Source: Apoda limacodes
Taxonomy: Eukaryota > Arthropoda > Insecta > Lepidoptera > Limacodidae
Reading direction: 5' to 3'
DNA length: 64,000 nt
Assembly (NCBI GenBank): GCA_946406115.1
Contig: OX291542.1
Location: forward strand, 21,525,321 to 21,589,320
Numbering within the stretch: the stretch's first letter is position 1; the number at the start of each line of letters is the position of its first letter. Shown here piece by piece: positions 35,815 to 48,110 of the stretch. Below the pieces are notes generated by a model that had not been told where the DNA came from, did not search any database, and saw only the letters and a program-made list of their open reading frames with translations. Both the position numbers and the translations under genes were made by a program.

Positions 35815-37265
35815 CCCACCTTTCATGTCAATGATTCTCACACTCTACTAGATCTTATCCTCACTCTCCAACCCGAACGTATTTCTTCCCATGGACAGAT
35901 TCATACAAACTCAAAACACCAAAACTTAAACCTAAAGTAATTTTTCAGCGTAACCTTAGCGCTCTATTAATCAACCCAAATTAGTCTCTGATGCTAGTTG
36001 TATCGACTGGAAACAAAACCTTTATTATTCTCAGTATTTATAAACACTTCTGTCTCAGTAATCAATTTCAGCCATTACATAAAGATTATGCTGATGATCT
36101 TCAGCTCTACAGATCTTTTAGGGTAGACGAAGTTATAGAGTGTATAAATATTATGAATAAAGATCTTGAATCTATAATAAACTGGACTGAACAATATGGC
36201 CTTTCTCTTAACCCTGCTAAAACGCAAGTCATAATGGTAGGTAATAAAGCACTTCTAAAAAAAGTTGACCAAAAGTTGACCAAAAAAATGTACCACCTTT
36301 AAGTTTTAACGGAGTGCAACTAAATTATTGCCAGAAGGTAAAAATCTAGGCCTTATAATAGCAAATGATCTTTCTTGGTCACATCATGTCACCGAGGTAA
36401 GTAAAAAAATCTTTTCGACGATGCATTCCCTAAAAAGAATGAAACAATTTTTACCTTAATCAGCTAAGGTTACGCTAGTTAACTCCCTGTTGCTTCATAA
36501 TTGACTATGCAGCATTATCCCGACATAACTGAAGAACTACTTAACAAACTCGACCGCCTTCTCAACTTATGCATCCGTTACATTTTCGGCTTGCGTAAGT
36601 ATGATCATGTCTCCCAATATCGTACACAGTCAAATTGGCTCAATATCCGTTTTCGCCGAAATACTCATCTACTGACATGTATTTATAGCATTCTTAATAA
36701 TCCTTTATCCCCTCCTTATTTAATAGAACGATTTGAGTTCTTGGGTTCCCAAGATCGACAGATACGGTTTTGTCGTTCCAATCTCCTCCGCACCCCTGCG
36801 CATAGTACGACATTTTATTCGGATTCGTTCACGGTCACAACAGTTCGTTTGTGGAATAATTTACCAGTAAATATTCGTAATGCAAAGTCACTAGAGAGCT
36901 TTACTGCATCGGTACTATATCGACATCCAAAATACATAGGTCAGGTATTAGTGCTTTCTAGTGAACTATGCCTAAATATATATGCATTATATATACGTAT
37001 ATGTATGTTTATGTATAAAATTATAAATAATTTATCCACCTTCTTATTTACATATTATACTTTATGATATTATTTTTTTATATACTATCTTTAACACTTA
37101 ATCTATTATCATTATTGAAGCTACTACGATCTATTACAACAAACACTGCACAACCCCTTATTTATATCTACATTACCAATGGTTAACTGGTAGAAAATAC
37201 CTGGAGGCATTAAGATCGCCTATGTACAAAATTAGTGCAATAAAGAATTTTATAATTATTATTAT
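35815..37265 (+). pseudogene. CR1/Jockey-group LINE relic with N-terminal reverse transcriptase deleted
   Basis: Near 35832 the frame reads DSHTLLDLILTLQPERISSH, the end of an endonuclease domain. Near 35975 it reads KLVSDASCIDWKQNLYYSQY, the linker. It then jumps to KDYADDLQLYRSF (about 36085), so the reverse transcriptase fingers and palm before the YADD box are gone. It continues with GLSLNPAKTQVIMVG, NLGLIIANDLSWSHHV, CIRYIFGLRKYDHVSQYR and TTVRLWNNLPVNIRNAKSLE (about 36880), with stops between. The 3' region has CCAATGGTTAACTGGTAGA, GTGCAATAAAGAATTT and an ATT-repeat tail at 37253-37268. It is a dead copy. Confidence 0.85.
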
Positions 37266-37394
37266 TATATTTTTATGTTGGTCGACTATTACTCATTAAG
37301 TTGTAAAGCTGTTAGTAAGTATGATAGTTTTCCTTTTAATTTCGTAATATACCTTTGATTTTTTACCACACGCCCAAGAACAGCCATTTAGCTG

Positions 37395-37745
37395 GTAGTT
37401 GGGGGGGAACAATGGACTCTAAAAAAAATTGTGAATCTAAAAATAGTTATTGCACATCCTCAATATTTTTCAACGAGCTGGCCAACGACACGCCACACTA
37501 TGGTGTAGACGAGATAAAAAAAAACATCCCCAGGAGGGGAGGTACCCTAAAAAATAATTTTAATTTTATTTTACTACTTTTTGGCCTAATATGAATATGG
37601 CTATATATGAATATCCATGCCAAATTACAGCTTTCTAGTACTAATGATCTCTAAACTCAGCCGCGGCCAGATAGACCGACAGACGGACAGTCAGTCGGAT
37701 ATGGCGAAATTATAAGGCTTCCTTGTTGACTACGGTACCCTAAAA
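37395..37745 (+). mobile_element. Interspersed repeat ending GGTACCCTAAAAA
   Basis: Contains GAGGTACCCTAAAAAATAAT, CAGCTTTCTAGTACTAATGA, a CAGACGGACAGTCAGTCGG stretch and a closing TACGGTACCCTAAAAA. I recall this order from lepidopteran interspersed repeats. The 79-codon frame at 37355-37594 falls inside it and is not a gene. Confidence 0.5.
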
Positions 37746-38830
37746 ATCAAAACTACGCACAAACAATACTTATAAAAACGTCACTCAGAACATAAAAGGG
37801 GTTTGTGGCAGTCTTTTAATCATTATAAAAAACACACTAAGATAACAAATAAATACAGCAAAAGTTAGTATTAACTACAATACAATTATAAATTAGTATA
37901 AATGAAGGTAAATAGTAAGTCTATAAGCATAAATTAATATAAATCTAGGCGAGCAGTATATTTGTATAATTTCTTTCTATGTGATGAAGACAGCAAGGTT
38001 CAAATTACGAATACAGGGAGCAGTAAAAGGAAATGGATCTCATCCTAATTGAAGTAATTAATGTTCTATCATTAATCACCTTCAATAAACGTCAATTTAT
38101 CTTGGGGATAGAGGAAACCGATCCTATATTAAAATGAAACAACTGAGGAAGAAATTTTTAACCTATCAATGCGACTGATAACTAATATAGTTTATTTAAA
38201 AGTTTATGTACTCAAAACATATATTTGTAATTTATTTTTAAATTGTATTTTGTTAAATAAAATAAATAAATAGTATGTTATCAATTTTGTGATTATATAT
38301 TTTTACTCAAGCAATTTATTTATAGTATCCATAAGTGCCATCCAGCGAAAGCGTGTCGCACCCGCTTTTCAGTACGGTTTACGGTTTTAGTCGTTGCTCA
38401 TGCTTTAATGTTGCAAGTACATATTTTATGCAACCAGCCAAAGAAGACCACTGATATGACACCAGATTCCAAAATTAACTTATTTCAGTTAAACTCGGGT
38501 TGGTTTTACTTTGGATGCTGATAAAACTTAATTATTATTTGTATTATTAAATGTAATATCAAACAAAGAAACAAAGTTAAGGTACGTCCGATATTTCAGT
38601 AAATATTAAAACAGAACGAACAAAACAATTTAAATAGGAGTTCAAGAAACAGCATCGTTCACTATAGTAAAAGTTGTTGTTGACGATCAAGTTTTAAAGT
38701 TGATTAAAACTTTCTAAAGACTGTTCATCTGCAAAGCTTGTAGACTTAAAAATACACCCAAATTATTGTTATAGTTTTTTTTTTGTTTTTGAAAAACTAC
38801 GTAGATTGTTTGTATATATCTGCTTGTCTC
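37746..38830. other. Non-coding stretch with one shared repeat fragment
   Basis: The part 38352-38470 (CTTTTCAGTACGGTTTACGG, GTTGCTCATGCTTTAATG, TTGCAAGTA, AAGA..ACTGATATGA) is related to 50546-50650. Nothing else is recognised. Confidence 0.5.
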
Positions 38831-38836
38831 ATTTAA

Positions 38837-39139
38837 CCCTTAATTAAGGAAATTACACAATTAGTCGCATGGAGACCCTAAACAAAAATATAAATATGAT
38901 ATAATAAGGAATAAATAAAACAAACTATTTAATATGAAATATATCAAGATAGTGTATTATAAAAACTAAAAAATAAATAAAAAAATTAACGAATGAAAAA
39001 AAAATCAAATCTGTTCGGGATTATTTTGCGAACCCTGTGGGAACTTAGGAATCTAGAAAGACCGCTGGCGCACTTCAACCACTCTAACACTTATTTTTTC
39101 AATTTGAAATTGTGTTGACCCTATGCACCTAATTAAGGG
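38837..39139. mobile_element. piggyBac-type MITE with TTAA target duplication
   Basis: A 303-bp element whose ends are CCCTTAATTAAGG at 38837 and CCTAATTAAGGG at 39139, inverted to each other. TTAA flanks both sides (38833-38836 and 39140-39143). TTAA duplication with CCC-type ends is the known signature of piggyBac elements. The inner parts carry ACACAATT and GACCCTA in mirrored positions. There is no coding capacity. Confidence 0.7.
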
Positions 39140-39143
39140 TTAA

Positions 39144-41430
39144 GTCTTAATAATATTATTATTCCTATACATAAAAACGAGTTTACTATTTATACCTTAA
39201 CATCAAGAAAGCATGAAAAATTACCAAATTTATTAGATTAAAACCACGCACCCATCATACGCTTACACCGCTTCAAATATGTTAATTAAAGAAACCGAAA
39301 AAATACTTCGCTACCATTTTCGGAAATCTAAAACTTTTTTTGAACTTTTCGATTAATTTTAAGTTTTTTATTATTAGCTTGGAGAAGAGCCAAGACATGC
39401 TTCCTATAATGTCACTTCCTCGTACTTGACAATGTGCCAGAAGACAGTCCATAGTTCTCATAAATAATTTAGCTAAATGCAGTTGTTTTATGTTGTCTCT
39501 ATAGTTCATATTTTGAGGTTTACATTCTTTTACTCTTTTTGCACCTACCGTTAAAGTAACAGGCCCTTAAAAGCAATAAAAGTAATAAAATTAGTTTATT
39601 ATTATATTGTTCCTATAATATCATGATATTGATTTATTATCCTGTGCTGTTCCTAATTAATAAAAATAGACTTATATGCCGTATTATATTTGTACAAACT
39701 TGAATAAAATAAGGGTCTATTTCGTGGCTACAGAAATACGTATTCGCAAGCCACCATCTTTTTTATTAGCATTGCTGCTCCTTCCGTACCACTGTCACGT
39801 AAAAAAGAGTTAACCGCGCAGCACATAGATACGGACCGATAGGTACCTAACTATTTACGAACGTTTTTATAGAACCTACGATATACTGAATTGTATTGTG
39901 TAACTTTCGTGTAGTGATAATAATATTATTTAACATATAAAGCAGATTTTGTATGTACGACTGTGCGTTATAATGATTTTTAACTAGTGTCGGCCACACT
40001 CAAGAGTAAACTTTGAAAGTTAGTAGGTACCTATCGCGCGCATAACAATAACATTTACTTTAGATAGAAGTATTCAAATACAGCATGTGTGTTTAGTGAT
40101 TTTTTTTTTGTTCATTCGTGTATCCAAAAGGCAATCAGTGACTCACACGACATCCTCGACCCTGACGAGGATGTCTTTAAGGAGGTCTCACCAACGAATT
40201 CACGACCCAGCCGTAACACCTTGATTATAATTGATGAGCAGCGGGTAGCTGCAAATCTTAGCTGATATCGGTTATAGGAACGTTTCCTGGGATGCAAAAT
40301 GATGTTAATGATTGGTCATATTACAATATAAGAAACGTTCCTACAACGCGGAAAGGGCCCTTGATTTAGAACGTTTAAGTGATATAGCTATTGTATTGCA
40401 GCTCCGCTTGGGGCTAATTAGATACATATTTGCTATGTATGCATTGATCTTGTGACTTTTCGGTAATATATTAGGGAATTTTAAACACTGATATGTGTAT
40501 ATGAAGTGATAAAACGGCAACGCGAACACTGATATACAACCATTGAGTTTTAAAATGTAGTGATTGCTATTCCTTCCTATTATAAATTCAATTACTGTTG
40601 TGTCGACTATCTATAATTTCGAAGTTTGGAGACAAAAATAATTGTTAAGTTATTATTTGTTTAATGTTAATGCGTCTGTATTCTGTAACGAGCGATAGTA
40701 TTGTAATAAATAGTTCAATATCACTTGCGCTTGCATTTTTATTGATATTCTAGTAGTATATTAATTGTGTTTTTTGCATGCCCCTCGTTAGTTCATTAAT
40801 GTTTAAGAAAATTAAATATAAATTAGCAAATATTTTTAAGACTTTGATATATAACTAAATAGAGTTGCGGTTCCTCATATACAACCGATTTACAACTTAG
40901 TCTTAAATATCACAGTGAAGCGATATGTTTTAGTAATAAATAGGAAATAACAAAGTTGTTATGTTACTAGTGATATCTAAGCCTTGTAAATACATTTTTA
41001 CAACTTTTGAGTGTTAATTAAGGTCCAATTAGGATGATTTTAGAGCAGTTGTTAACGGGAGCGGCTTTAACGCAAATTTGTTGTAAATTCATTATAATAA
41101 TTAATAGTGACTACCTAAGCACCAGTGTTATTTAGGAGCCAAAATAGTATGGTTTCGGTTCATAACGGTACCATGAAAGCCGAATATATAACATAGTAGC
41201 TCGATAACGACTGTTGTGAGTGCCTATTTGTGCTATAGGCGTTATACAAAGTGGCGGAGTAAACGTTTGTATGATAGTTTAATATCACAATTTTGCTGTA
41301 AAGCCTTATACAGCCAAAACGCTTCAAGTAATACATATATACGACCAGCACTCACAAGCGTTACTTTTATATGATTTTGATGTCACACTTTTTTGTTATA
41401 AGATTTTCTTTTATCACATTTTTGTTAGTT
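39144..41430. other. Non-coding A+T-rich stretch
   Basis: No gene is recognised; open frames of 61-75 codons look random. A 14-bp inverted pair TAGGAACGTTTCCT / AGAAACGTTCCTA lies near 40274-40343. Around 39778-40060 the base composition is slightly higher in G+C with no identifiable feature. Confidence 0.45.
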
Positions 41431-42394
41431 CGGGAAGCTGTCTACTTTGCAACATTGCGAAGGCCCAGGCAGAGACCACCAGGCTGCTTAGAGAGTATCC
41501 TGTCGTCATCGTCATCCGTGGATCTCGAACGGCCCTGACGTCGTGACATTCGCCGAGACTACCGGACGCAACTACCGGACGCGGCCACAAGAACGCTTCT
41601 CGGCCACGATTTTATTAGTGATTCTTGATATACCACAAAATTCGTAAAGTTTTGCCGACGTTTCAAATGGGTTTTTTCCATTTGTGCGCTCTTGTAGCTT
41701 AAATCCTGCTAGTACAGAACTGATAAGTGCTATTACATGCTTTCCGTGCCCTTGATGACTTCGTACTACGAAGAACCGATAGATTATTAAGAGAGGTAGG
41801 GCACTGCAAGTACTCGCTCGAATAAGCCACCCGAACAACTAAGCAGGGCATAGCGAGTACTTGCTCGAATGAGCGGCCCGAACTGGGGAAGTACCTCCAC
41901 CTTACAGAAAACCGCGGCCATAATAACACTAACATTGAGTAGTGTTGTGTTCCTGGCGGTGAGTAAGGTTGCCAGAGCTCTTTGAGGATTCGCTGCACGG
42001 ACAGCGGAGGACCGGCGGTGCTTGTTGCTGTCATACTCGGCATAGACGCGGCGTGCTGGTTCGGCGGTCAGGGAGACCTGATGAAACGGCTGACCGCTGG
42101 CCGCCCGCAGGTTGAACGGGATCCCGAACCCAGGGATCACTTAATCTCCGCCCTGGGAGGCTGATTCGCCAGCCTGTGTAAAGTATCTGAAGTGGTTGTC
42201 GTGCCGGAGAAGGAGACCGGAGTGGACCCGGCTACTACAACAGAGGGGGATCAGGGGCCCTTCCGCCCGCCGTGCCAGCAACCGTATCATCTGTGGCGAG
42301 CTTCGGCAGTCTTAGAACCGCACCCTTTGCCCTCTATGCTGTCTGTGCAGTGAATCCTGATCCTTAGTCTTAGTAACTTTTTTTTATATATATT
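41430..42394 (+). mobile_element. 5' region of LINE-A
   Basis: G+C content rises sharply near 41430 and stays high into the LINE-A reading frame, so this is probably its 5' leader or a decayed first ORF. No gag-like or zinc-knuckle protein is readable in any plus frame. Two imperfect 47-bp tandem monomers (41798-41844 and 41845-41886, sharing GCTCGAAT.AGC..CCCGAAC) lie here. Minus-strand open frames over this region have no recognisable domain. Confidence 0.5.
41798..41886 (+). repeat. Two 47-bp tandem monomers in the LINE-A 5' region
   Basis: AGGGCACTGCAAGTACTCGC... repeats as AGGGCATAGCGAGTACTTGC..., each ending ...CCCGAAC. Some LINEs carry tandem promoter monomers in their leader; that role here is inference. 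Confidence 0.55.
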
Positions 42395-44866
42395 ATGGCC
42401 AGAAGACAGAAAAAGAAAAGAGTTTGCACAGCGGCTACTCCATCCACATATAATGTGGATTTTTGCAACATCAGGGGTATTCACGCAAATCTTAACGCAG
42501 TCCACCACCATCTCGAAACTGCGCAGCCGACCATTCTTTTTCTAACGGAGACGCAGATATCCTGCCCGGCCGACACATCATACCTTCATTATCCCGGCTA
42601 CAAACTCGAACACAATTTTATGAGTCGTGCCGGTGTATGTATGTTCGTCCGGGAGGATATCTGCTGTCGCCGCCTTCATAGCCTTGAAGACAGGGACCTG
42701 TCGATATTGTGGGTGCGCGTAGATTACGGCGGCCACACTCGTATCTATGCGTGCCTATACAGGTCTCATAGCGGTGACACGGACGTAACTCGACTCTTCA
42801 CGCACCTGAGTTTGACGACTGACAAAGTTCTAGAGCAATATCCCACAGCAGAACTAGTTATTTTGGGAGACTTTAACGCCCACCATCGCGAGTGGCTCAG
42901 TTCTCGAACCAATAACTATGCTGGGATATCTGCTCATGAATTTGCTCTGACCTATGTTTTCTCTCAGCTGGTACTTTCTCCAACGAGAATACCAGATATA
43001 GAGGAACATACGAGCTCCTTACTGGACCTTCTGCTGACTACTCGTCCGGACGGGTACTCCGTCTCAGTGGATGCGCCTCTTGGCTCCTCGGACCACTGTC
43101 TCGTTCGGACTCAAGTGTCATGCACACAACCTGATCCTTCTGGGCCAACTAACTGGCGTCGTGTGTGGCACTATAAGTCGGCAGACTGGGATGGATTGCG
43201 TGAATTTTACGCATCGTACCCGTGGAGGCAGATCTGCTTTAACTCAGAAGATCCTGACGTCTGCGCAGCCGCAGTCACTGAGACAATCCTTGCTGGTATG
43301 GAATGCTATATTTCTAACCCGCGAGTAGCTGCCGGCGTCAAAAAACGACCGTGGTTTAATAGGTCTTGCAGAAAAGCTAAAATTCTTAAGCAAAATGCAT
43401 ATGAGGCTTGGACCACGGCTCGTTATAATAAGGATCCGAATATTTCTGAGTTAAAACGCAAATTAAATGCTGCCTCGAGGTTCAGTAAGAAAGCAACTGC
43501 CAGAGCAAAATTCCAATTCATCGGCAAAATAGGTGGGCGACTTGCGAGCTATCCTTCTGGGAGTCGTGCTTTCTGGTCGCTTGCCAAAGCTGCCGAAGGG
43601 AACTTCTGCCAGTCGTCGTTACCACCACTGCGAAAGACCGATGGTGACTTGGCCCATAGTGCTAAAGAGAAAGCCGATCTACTGGGCAGTCTCTTTGCCT
43701 CGAACTCGAATATGAACGATGAAGGCGCTGTACCACCTACTATACCGTGGTGCGGTAAGTCCATGCCGGAAATCTCCATAACGCAGCGGGAGGTCAGGCG
43801 GGCGTTGCTTTCTCTAGACGTTCATAAGTCGAGTGGGCCAGACGGTATACCAGCAGTGGTGCTTAAGCAGTGTGCTCCTGAGTTATGTCCTGTACTCACG
43901 CGCCTCTTCGCGCTTTCCTACCACACTAGGCAATTTCCGTCTACATGGAAGACTGCGAATGTGCACCCGGTGCCCAAAAAGGGCGATAGATCAGATCCAT
44001 CGAATTACAGGCCTATCGCTATTACCTCTCTCCTCTCTAAGGTGATGGAGCGTGTGATCAACACACAGCTTCTAAGATACCTAGAAGTACACGATCTGGT
44101 CAGTGACCGTCAATATGGCTTTCGCCACGGTCGCTCGACTGGTGACCTTCTAGTGTATCTCACACACCGATGGGCACTAGCCATTGAGAGTCAGGGGGAG
44201 GCATTGGCATGTAGCCTGGACATAGCGAAGGCGTTCGATCGGGTCTGGCACCGCGGTCTTCTATCGAAGTTGCCATCTTACGGAGTGCCCGAGGGTTTGT
44301 GCAAATGGGTGGCTAGCTTTTTGTCCGGCAGACGCATACGAACTGTAGTTGACGGTAGTTGCTCTGATAGCATGGACATTAATGCTGGTGTCCCGCAAGG
44401 CTCTGTGCTGTCTCCTACGCTGTTTCTACTGCATATCAATGACATGTTGGACATCAACAACATACATTGCTATGCAGATGACAGTACTGGAGACACTTTT
44501 TACACGGGTCGTGCAAACATCCCTCGTTCCGTTGTGGAGGAAAACCGCGGAGAACTTGTGTCTCAAATCGAGACCACACTGTCCCAGGTCTCTGACTGGG
44601 GACGGGTAAACTTGGTCCGATTCAACCCTACAAAGACACAAGTGTGCGCGTTCACCGCTAAGAAAACTCCATTCACTGTGGTCCCACAATTCCAGAACAC
44701 TCCCCTCTCCATCTCCAAGAGCATTGGGATCCTTGGTGTCGACATCTCCAGCGATGTTCAGTTCCGAGATCATTTACAAGATAAGGTAAAGCTGGCGTCC
44801 AAAAAACTTGGTGTACTCAACAGAGCGAAGCAGTGCTTCACGTCGGGGCAAATAATGCAATGGTGA
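42395..44866 (+). pseudogene. LINE-A endonuclease-reverse transcriptase, truncated at C-terminus
   Basis: An 823-codon open frame of the Jockey/CR1-group non-LTR retrotransposon type. The apurinic-like endonuclease comes first: N25 in FCNIRG, E52 in LTETQ, D159/N161 in LGDFNAHH, and D233/H234 in GSSDH. The reverse transcriptase follows: SSGPDGIPAVVLK, SNYRPIAITSLLSKVMERVI, QYGFRHGRST, motif A around D609 (SLDIAKAFDRVWH), GVPQGSVLSP, and YADD at 693-696, then NPTKTQVCAF and LGVDISSDVQFRDHL. All key catalytic residues are present. After FTSGQ (near 44851) family similarity stops. About six bases of filler (44852-44857) lead into the left palindrome arm, and the frame ends four codons later with ...QW-stop. 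The sister copy at 29245-30150 shows what should follow, so roughly the last 150-200 residues and the 3' UTR are missing. It is unlikely to be active. Confidence 0.92.
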
Positions 44867-46589
44867 CGCCGAGGTATTTCGCGTTGGGGCACCATTTTAT
44901 TCGTTGCCCTGAGAAGTAAATCTTCTGTGTGCGGTGCAGATGGATGGCTTGTGTTTTGCTCACGTTAACCGACAACCTCCATTTGGAGAGCCAGTCTGGC
45001 AAGGCGTCGAGGGTCCGCTGCATCTTGATAGCGGCGTGATCTGGTCTGATGGAGGAGGTCAAGTACGCCACGTCATCAGCGTATAGTGCCAGCATAGCTC
45101 CCCCCTTCTTCGGAATGTCGTCGGTGTAACATGAGTAAAACATCGGAGATAGCACACTCCCTTGAGGTACTCCGGCTTCAATGGGGCCCACAGAAGATAC
45201 TATGTCTTCGATTATGACGCTGAAGCTGCGTTCTTGTAGGAAGGACTGGATAACCATAGTTATCCTGCGCTGGATCCTGAACGACGAGAGCTTGAACAGC
45301 AGACCTTGGTGCCAAACTCGATCGAACGCCTTCTCCATGTCGAGGAGTACTGCCATAGTGCATTCCTTCTTGTTCGAAGCCACTGCGACGTGGTGAAGTA
45401 GTCTCGACAGCTGAAGGGTGGTGGAGTGTTCCGCTCTAAAGCCAAACTGTTCTGGGCGCGGGGTGAAGTGCGCATCCAGGTGTTTCAGCAGGAGCTTTTC
45501 GAACACCTTAGAGATGTGAGACAGCCAAGTTATCGGCCGGTAGCCCTCAGGTTTTTGGGTGTTCTTGCCAGCCTTTGGAATCATTATGACGTGGCCTAAT
45601 TTCCATGTCTGCGGAAAGTGTCCAGTGCGCATTATGCCGTTGAACAGGCGCGTCATCGCTGCCACAGATTTCGGCGGAAGGTGACGCAACGCTGTGTTCG
45701 TAATACGATCGGCACCTGGAGCTTTGCGGGGTTTGGTCTTGAGGAAGCCACGTCTAACTTGTCCCGGAGAGAAGACGACAGGGACCTCTTCTGGAGCTAT
45801 CGGCGAGGCAAAGTAGTCTCTAAGGTGTTGCTCGACTGCTGCGACATGGTCCAGATCTGACGCGTGGTTTGGCTTGAACTGGCGTTCCAGATATACCGCT
45901 AGTATCTCCGCACAATCTGCTGCACGGTAGCGCAGTGTCCCGTCGTCGGGTAAGAGTGGTCGAATGAGCGCGGGGGCGCGCGTTACACATCGGTACAGTC
46001 GATGTAGCGCGTTCCAGTCGTCGCCCGCGGTCTCTATCGCTTGGTCCCACGAACTCTTGGTAATGGCATCCAGTTCCTTCCTTATCTCTTCAGCCAGCTT
46101 GTTAATTCGGCGGCGGAGAGTCGGACATCGTGTTGTCTGCCACAATCTACACAGGCGCCTTTTCTCCGAAATGCGGTCCGTGACGTGCTTTGGGAGAGGG
46201 GGAAGTATCCCCGTGTGCGACGTGGTAGTGGAGGAGGCTGTCAAGGCGTTCTGCATAGCTGTGGTCAGGTCTTCGGCAAGTTCGTCTACGTCCGCTGCAG
46301 TAAGTACGGGTCGAGACGGGGTGTGGGCTTGCATGTGTTCTGCGAATTTCTCCTAGTCCGTTCGGACACGAGAAATGGGCGTGCTTCCAGTTGTTGGGCG
46401 GCCAGTCAGTGTGGAGAGCACGGGCAAGTGGTATGATCCCATGTCCTCAGGCAACACCTCCAGTCTAGGTTGGCATCGAAGACCATGGTGTGCCAGTAGG
46501 TCGATGACGTCTGGTTGCTGGCCTGTCTGGAACGGGATATGTGATGGTATATCTGGACCTATAATCACGTATCCGAACCGTTCGGCATG
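44858..46589 (-). pseudogene. LINE-B, left copy: 5' and 3' truncated
   Basis: Mirror of 56513-58244. The minus strand carries the endonuclease remnant, an in-frame TAG at 46353-46355, then a frame from 46334 with KAPGADRITNTAL, YRPITWLSHISKVFEKLLLK, QFGFRAEHSTT, LLDMEKAFDRVWH, GVPQGSVLSP and YADD. After KYLGVTI the arm ends and the frame runs into antisense LINE-A (ALFAPT-stop, ending 44838). It therefore lacks the C-terminal region of about 155 residues present in the right copy. One residue differs from the right copy (L against P, from the mismatch at 45967). Confidence 0.92.
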
Positions 46590-46614
46590 CCTGAAATTTC
46601 ACAAATTATGTGTT

Positions 46615-46913
46615 ACTAGATTTTGCCAGCGGCTCCGCCCACCCTAAATTTAGTTATCGGCGTGAAACTCCTTAATTATACTTATGAAGTTTGCTATAGC
46701 TGTATTTCGTTTAAGCTCGGTTGTAGTTATTACCGTGGGAAATTTTCGGGATAAAAAGTAGCCTATGTGTTAATCCAGGGTGTCAGCTACCTCCATACCA
46801 ATTTGTCATCCGATTTCCATCAAAATTGGTCAAGCCGTTTGAGCGTGAAGAAGAAACAAACATACACAGTATGTTTACAATCACAAACTTTCGCCTTTAA
46901 AATATTAGTGTGA
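46615..46913 (-). mobile_element. Short non-autonomous element (left-arm copy)
   Basis: Mirror of 56189-56487. The end CTAGATTTTGCCAGCGGCTC at 46615 and the start TAATATTTTAAAGGCGAAAG, read on the minus strand, mark the two termini. Confidence 0.7.
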
Positions 46914-47090
46914 TAATAGGGGATTATCTAACAAATAATAAAATTTACATAAGTAAAATATTTAGAGGGGTTGGGTACAAGATACACGATTTCGTTGTTT
47001 TTGGTCTATCGTAAAAACAGTAATACACACAAACTCCAAACTTTCAGTGAATAATAGTGTGAGCTAAGTATAAAAACAAATAATAAAAAC

Positions 47091-47310
47091 CGGCCAAGTG
47101 TGAAACGGGCCCGAGCCATTACCAGCTTAAATTACGGTATCAGCGTCATCTACAGATTAATAAGAGAAACAGTAAAAAATTTGATTGTTAGAAACGCTAT
47201 TCAAAGTTAAGCAACGTCGGGCTTAGCTTAGTTAGCGGCACACTTTTTGTTTTTGTTCGTAAATTACGTAAATAATGGTACGGTGCGCAAGTCCGACTCG
47301 CACTTGGCCG
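47091..47310 (-). mobile_element. CGGCCAAGTG-family MITE (left-arm copy)
   Basis: A 220-bp element with terminal inverted repeats CGGCCAAGTGTGAAACGGGC and, at the other end, the reverse complement of CGGCCAAGTGCGAGTCGGAC. Mirror of 55792-56011. Confidence 0.75.
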
Positions 47311-47864
47311 ATTTTTAGATTAACTTTTGTTTTCGAATTCTAACTCTATCATATGTTTGCAACATGTATTTAAAAAGAAAAGAGAAACTGCACGGTTTTT
47401 TGCCGACTCTTCTCAGTAAGAAACAAAATTTTTAACCAATAGTAAATACGAATAGTATTTAACAATTATAAAAAGCTCTTAAAAAGCCTATTTTGCTAAA
47501 GTAAACTTTTTATTTAGATTTTAAAAATTATAAGTTCGGCCTACTAAAAGACTAAAACCTATACAATGTTAATTAAAACGAAGATAGAGAAGGAGTTTTA
47601 TTCAATATCCAGAGATTGCAGCAAGCGTGGGAGACATAATATTTAAAACTCAAGTCCAATCACTAACAGCGAGTGTGATTTATATAAAAAGTTATTCTTT
47701 ATAAGAAATGAAATAATTCAAACAAGTTATTTCTTTATGAAAATGAGAGTCGTTTATCAAAAGAACGTTTTTGGTTAAAGCGAAAACAACTTTTTACTCG
47801 AGCACAGATTGTTTTATACAATAGAAGTGGATAGGGCATTCCATGACAGTATAAGGTAGTCCAC

Positions 47865-48110
47865 GCTTAGGAAAAACTTCTCTGCGCTAATTTTTCCGCG
47901 AAAGAGATGTGGAATGAGCTGAGACTCTCGAGGTTTTCTCTAGAGACTATATACAGTATGGGATCATATATCAAGAAAAAACTGATAAGAAAATATTTAA
48001 AGTTGACAATCCCCCTGTTGTTGCAACATCCATAGGCCTCGGTGACAGCTTAGCATCAGGCAGGCCATAGGCTTGTTTGCCACCGTGAAGGTATAAAAAA
48101 AATCAATTTC
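47865..48110 (+). pseudogene. LINE 3'-end relic (LINE-A family), left arm
   Basis: AAAGAGATGTGGAATGAGCT, CGAGGTTTTCTCTAGAGACT, GTATGGGATCATATATCAAG and ATAGGCTTGTTTGCCACCG run parallel to the 3' end of the LINE-A relic at about 30045-30130 (AGTTGTGGAATGAGCTCTC, GAGGTTTTCTCCAGAGACTA, GTATGGGGTTCTTCAAG). Only the last part of the ORF and the 3' UTR remain. Confidence 0.7.

Noticed and set aside
41699..42140. Minus-strand frames of 114 and 117 codons in the LINE-A leader
   Set aside because: G+C-rich leader sequence gives chance open frames; no domain is recognised and they overlap each other in different phases.
45964..46436. 130- and 131-codon plus-strand frames opposite LINE-B
   Set aside because: They are antisense shadows of the G+C-rich LINE-B reading frame.
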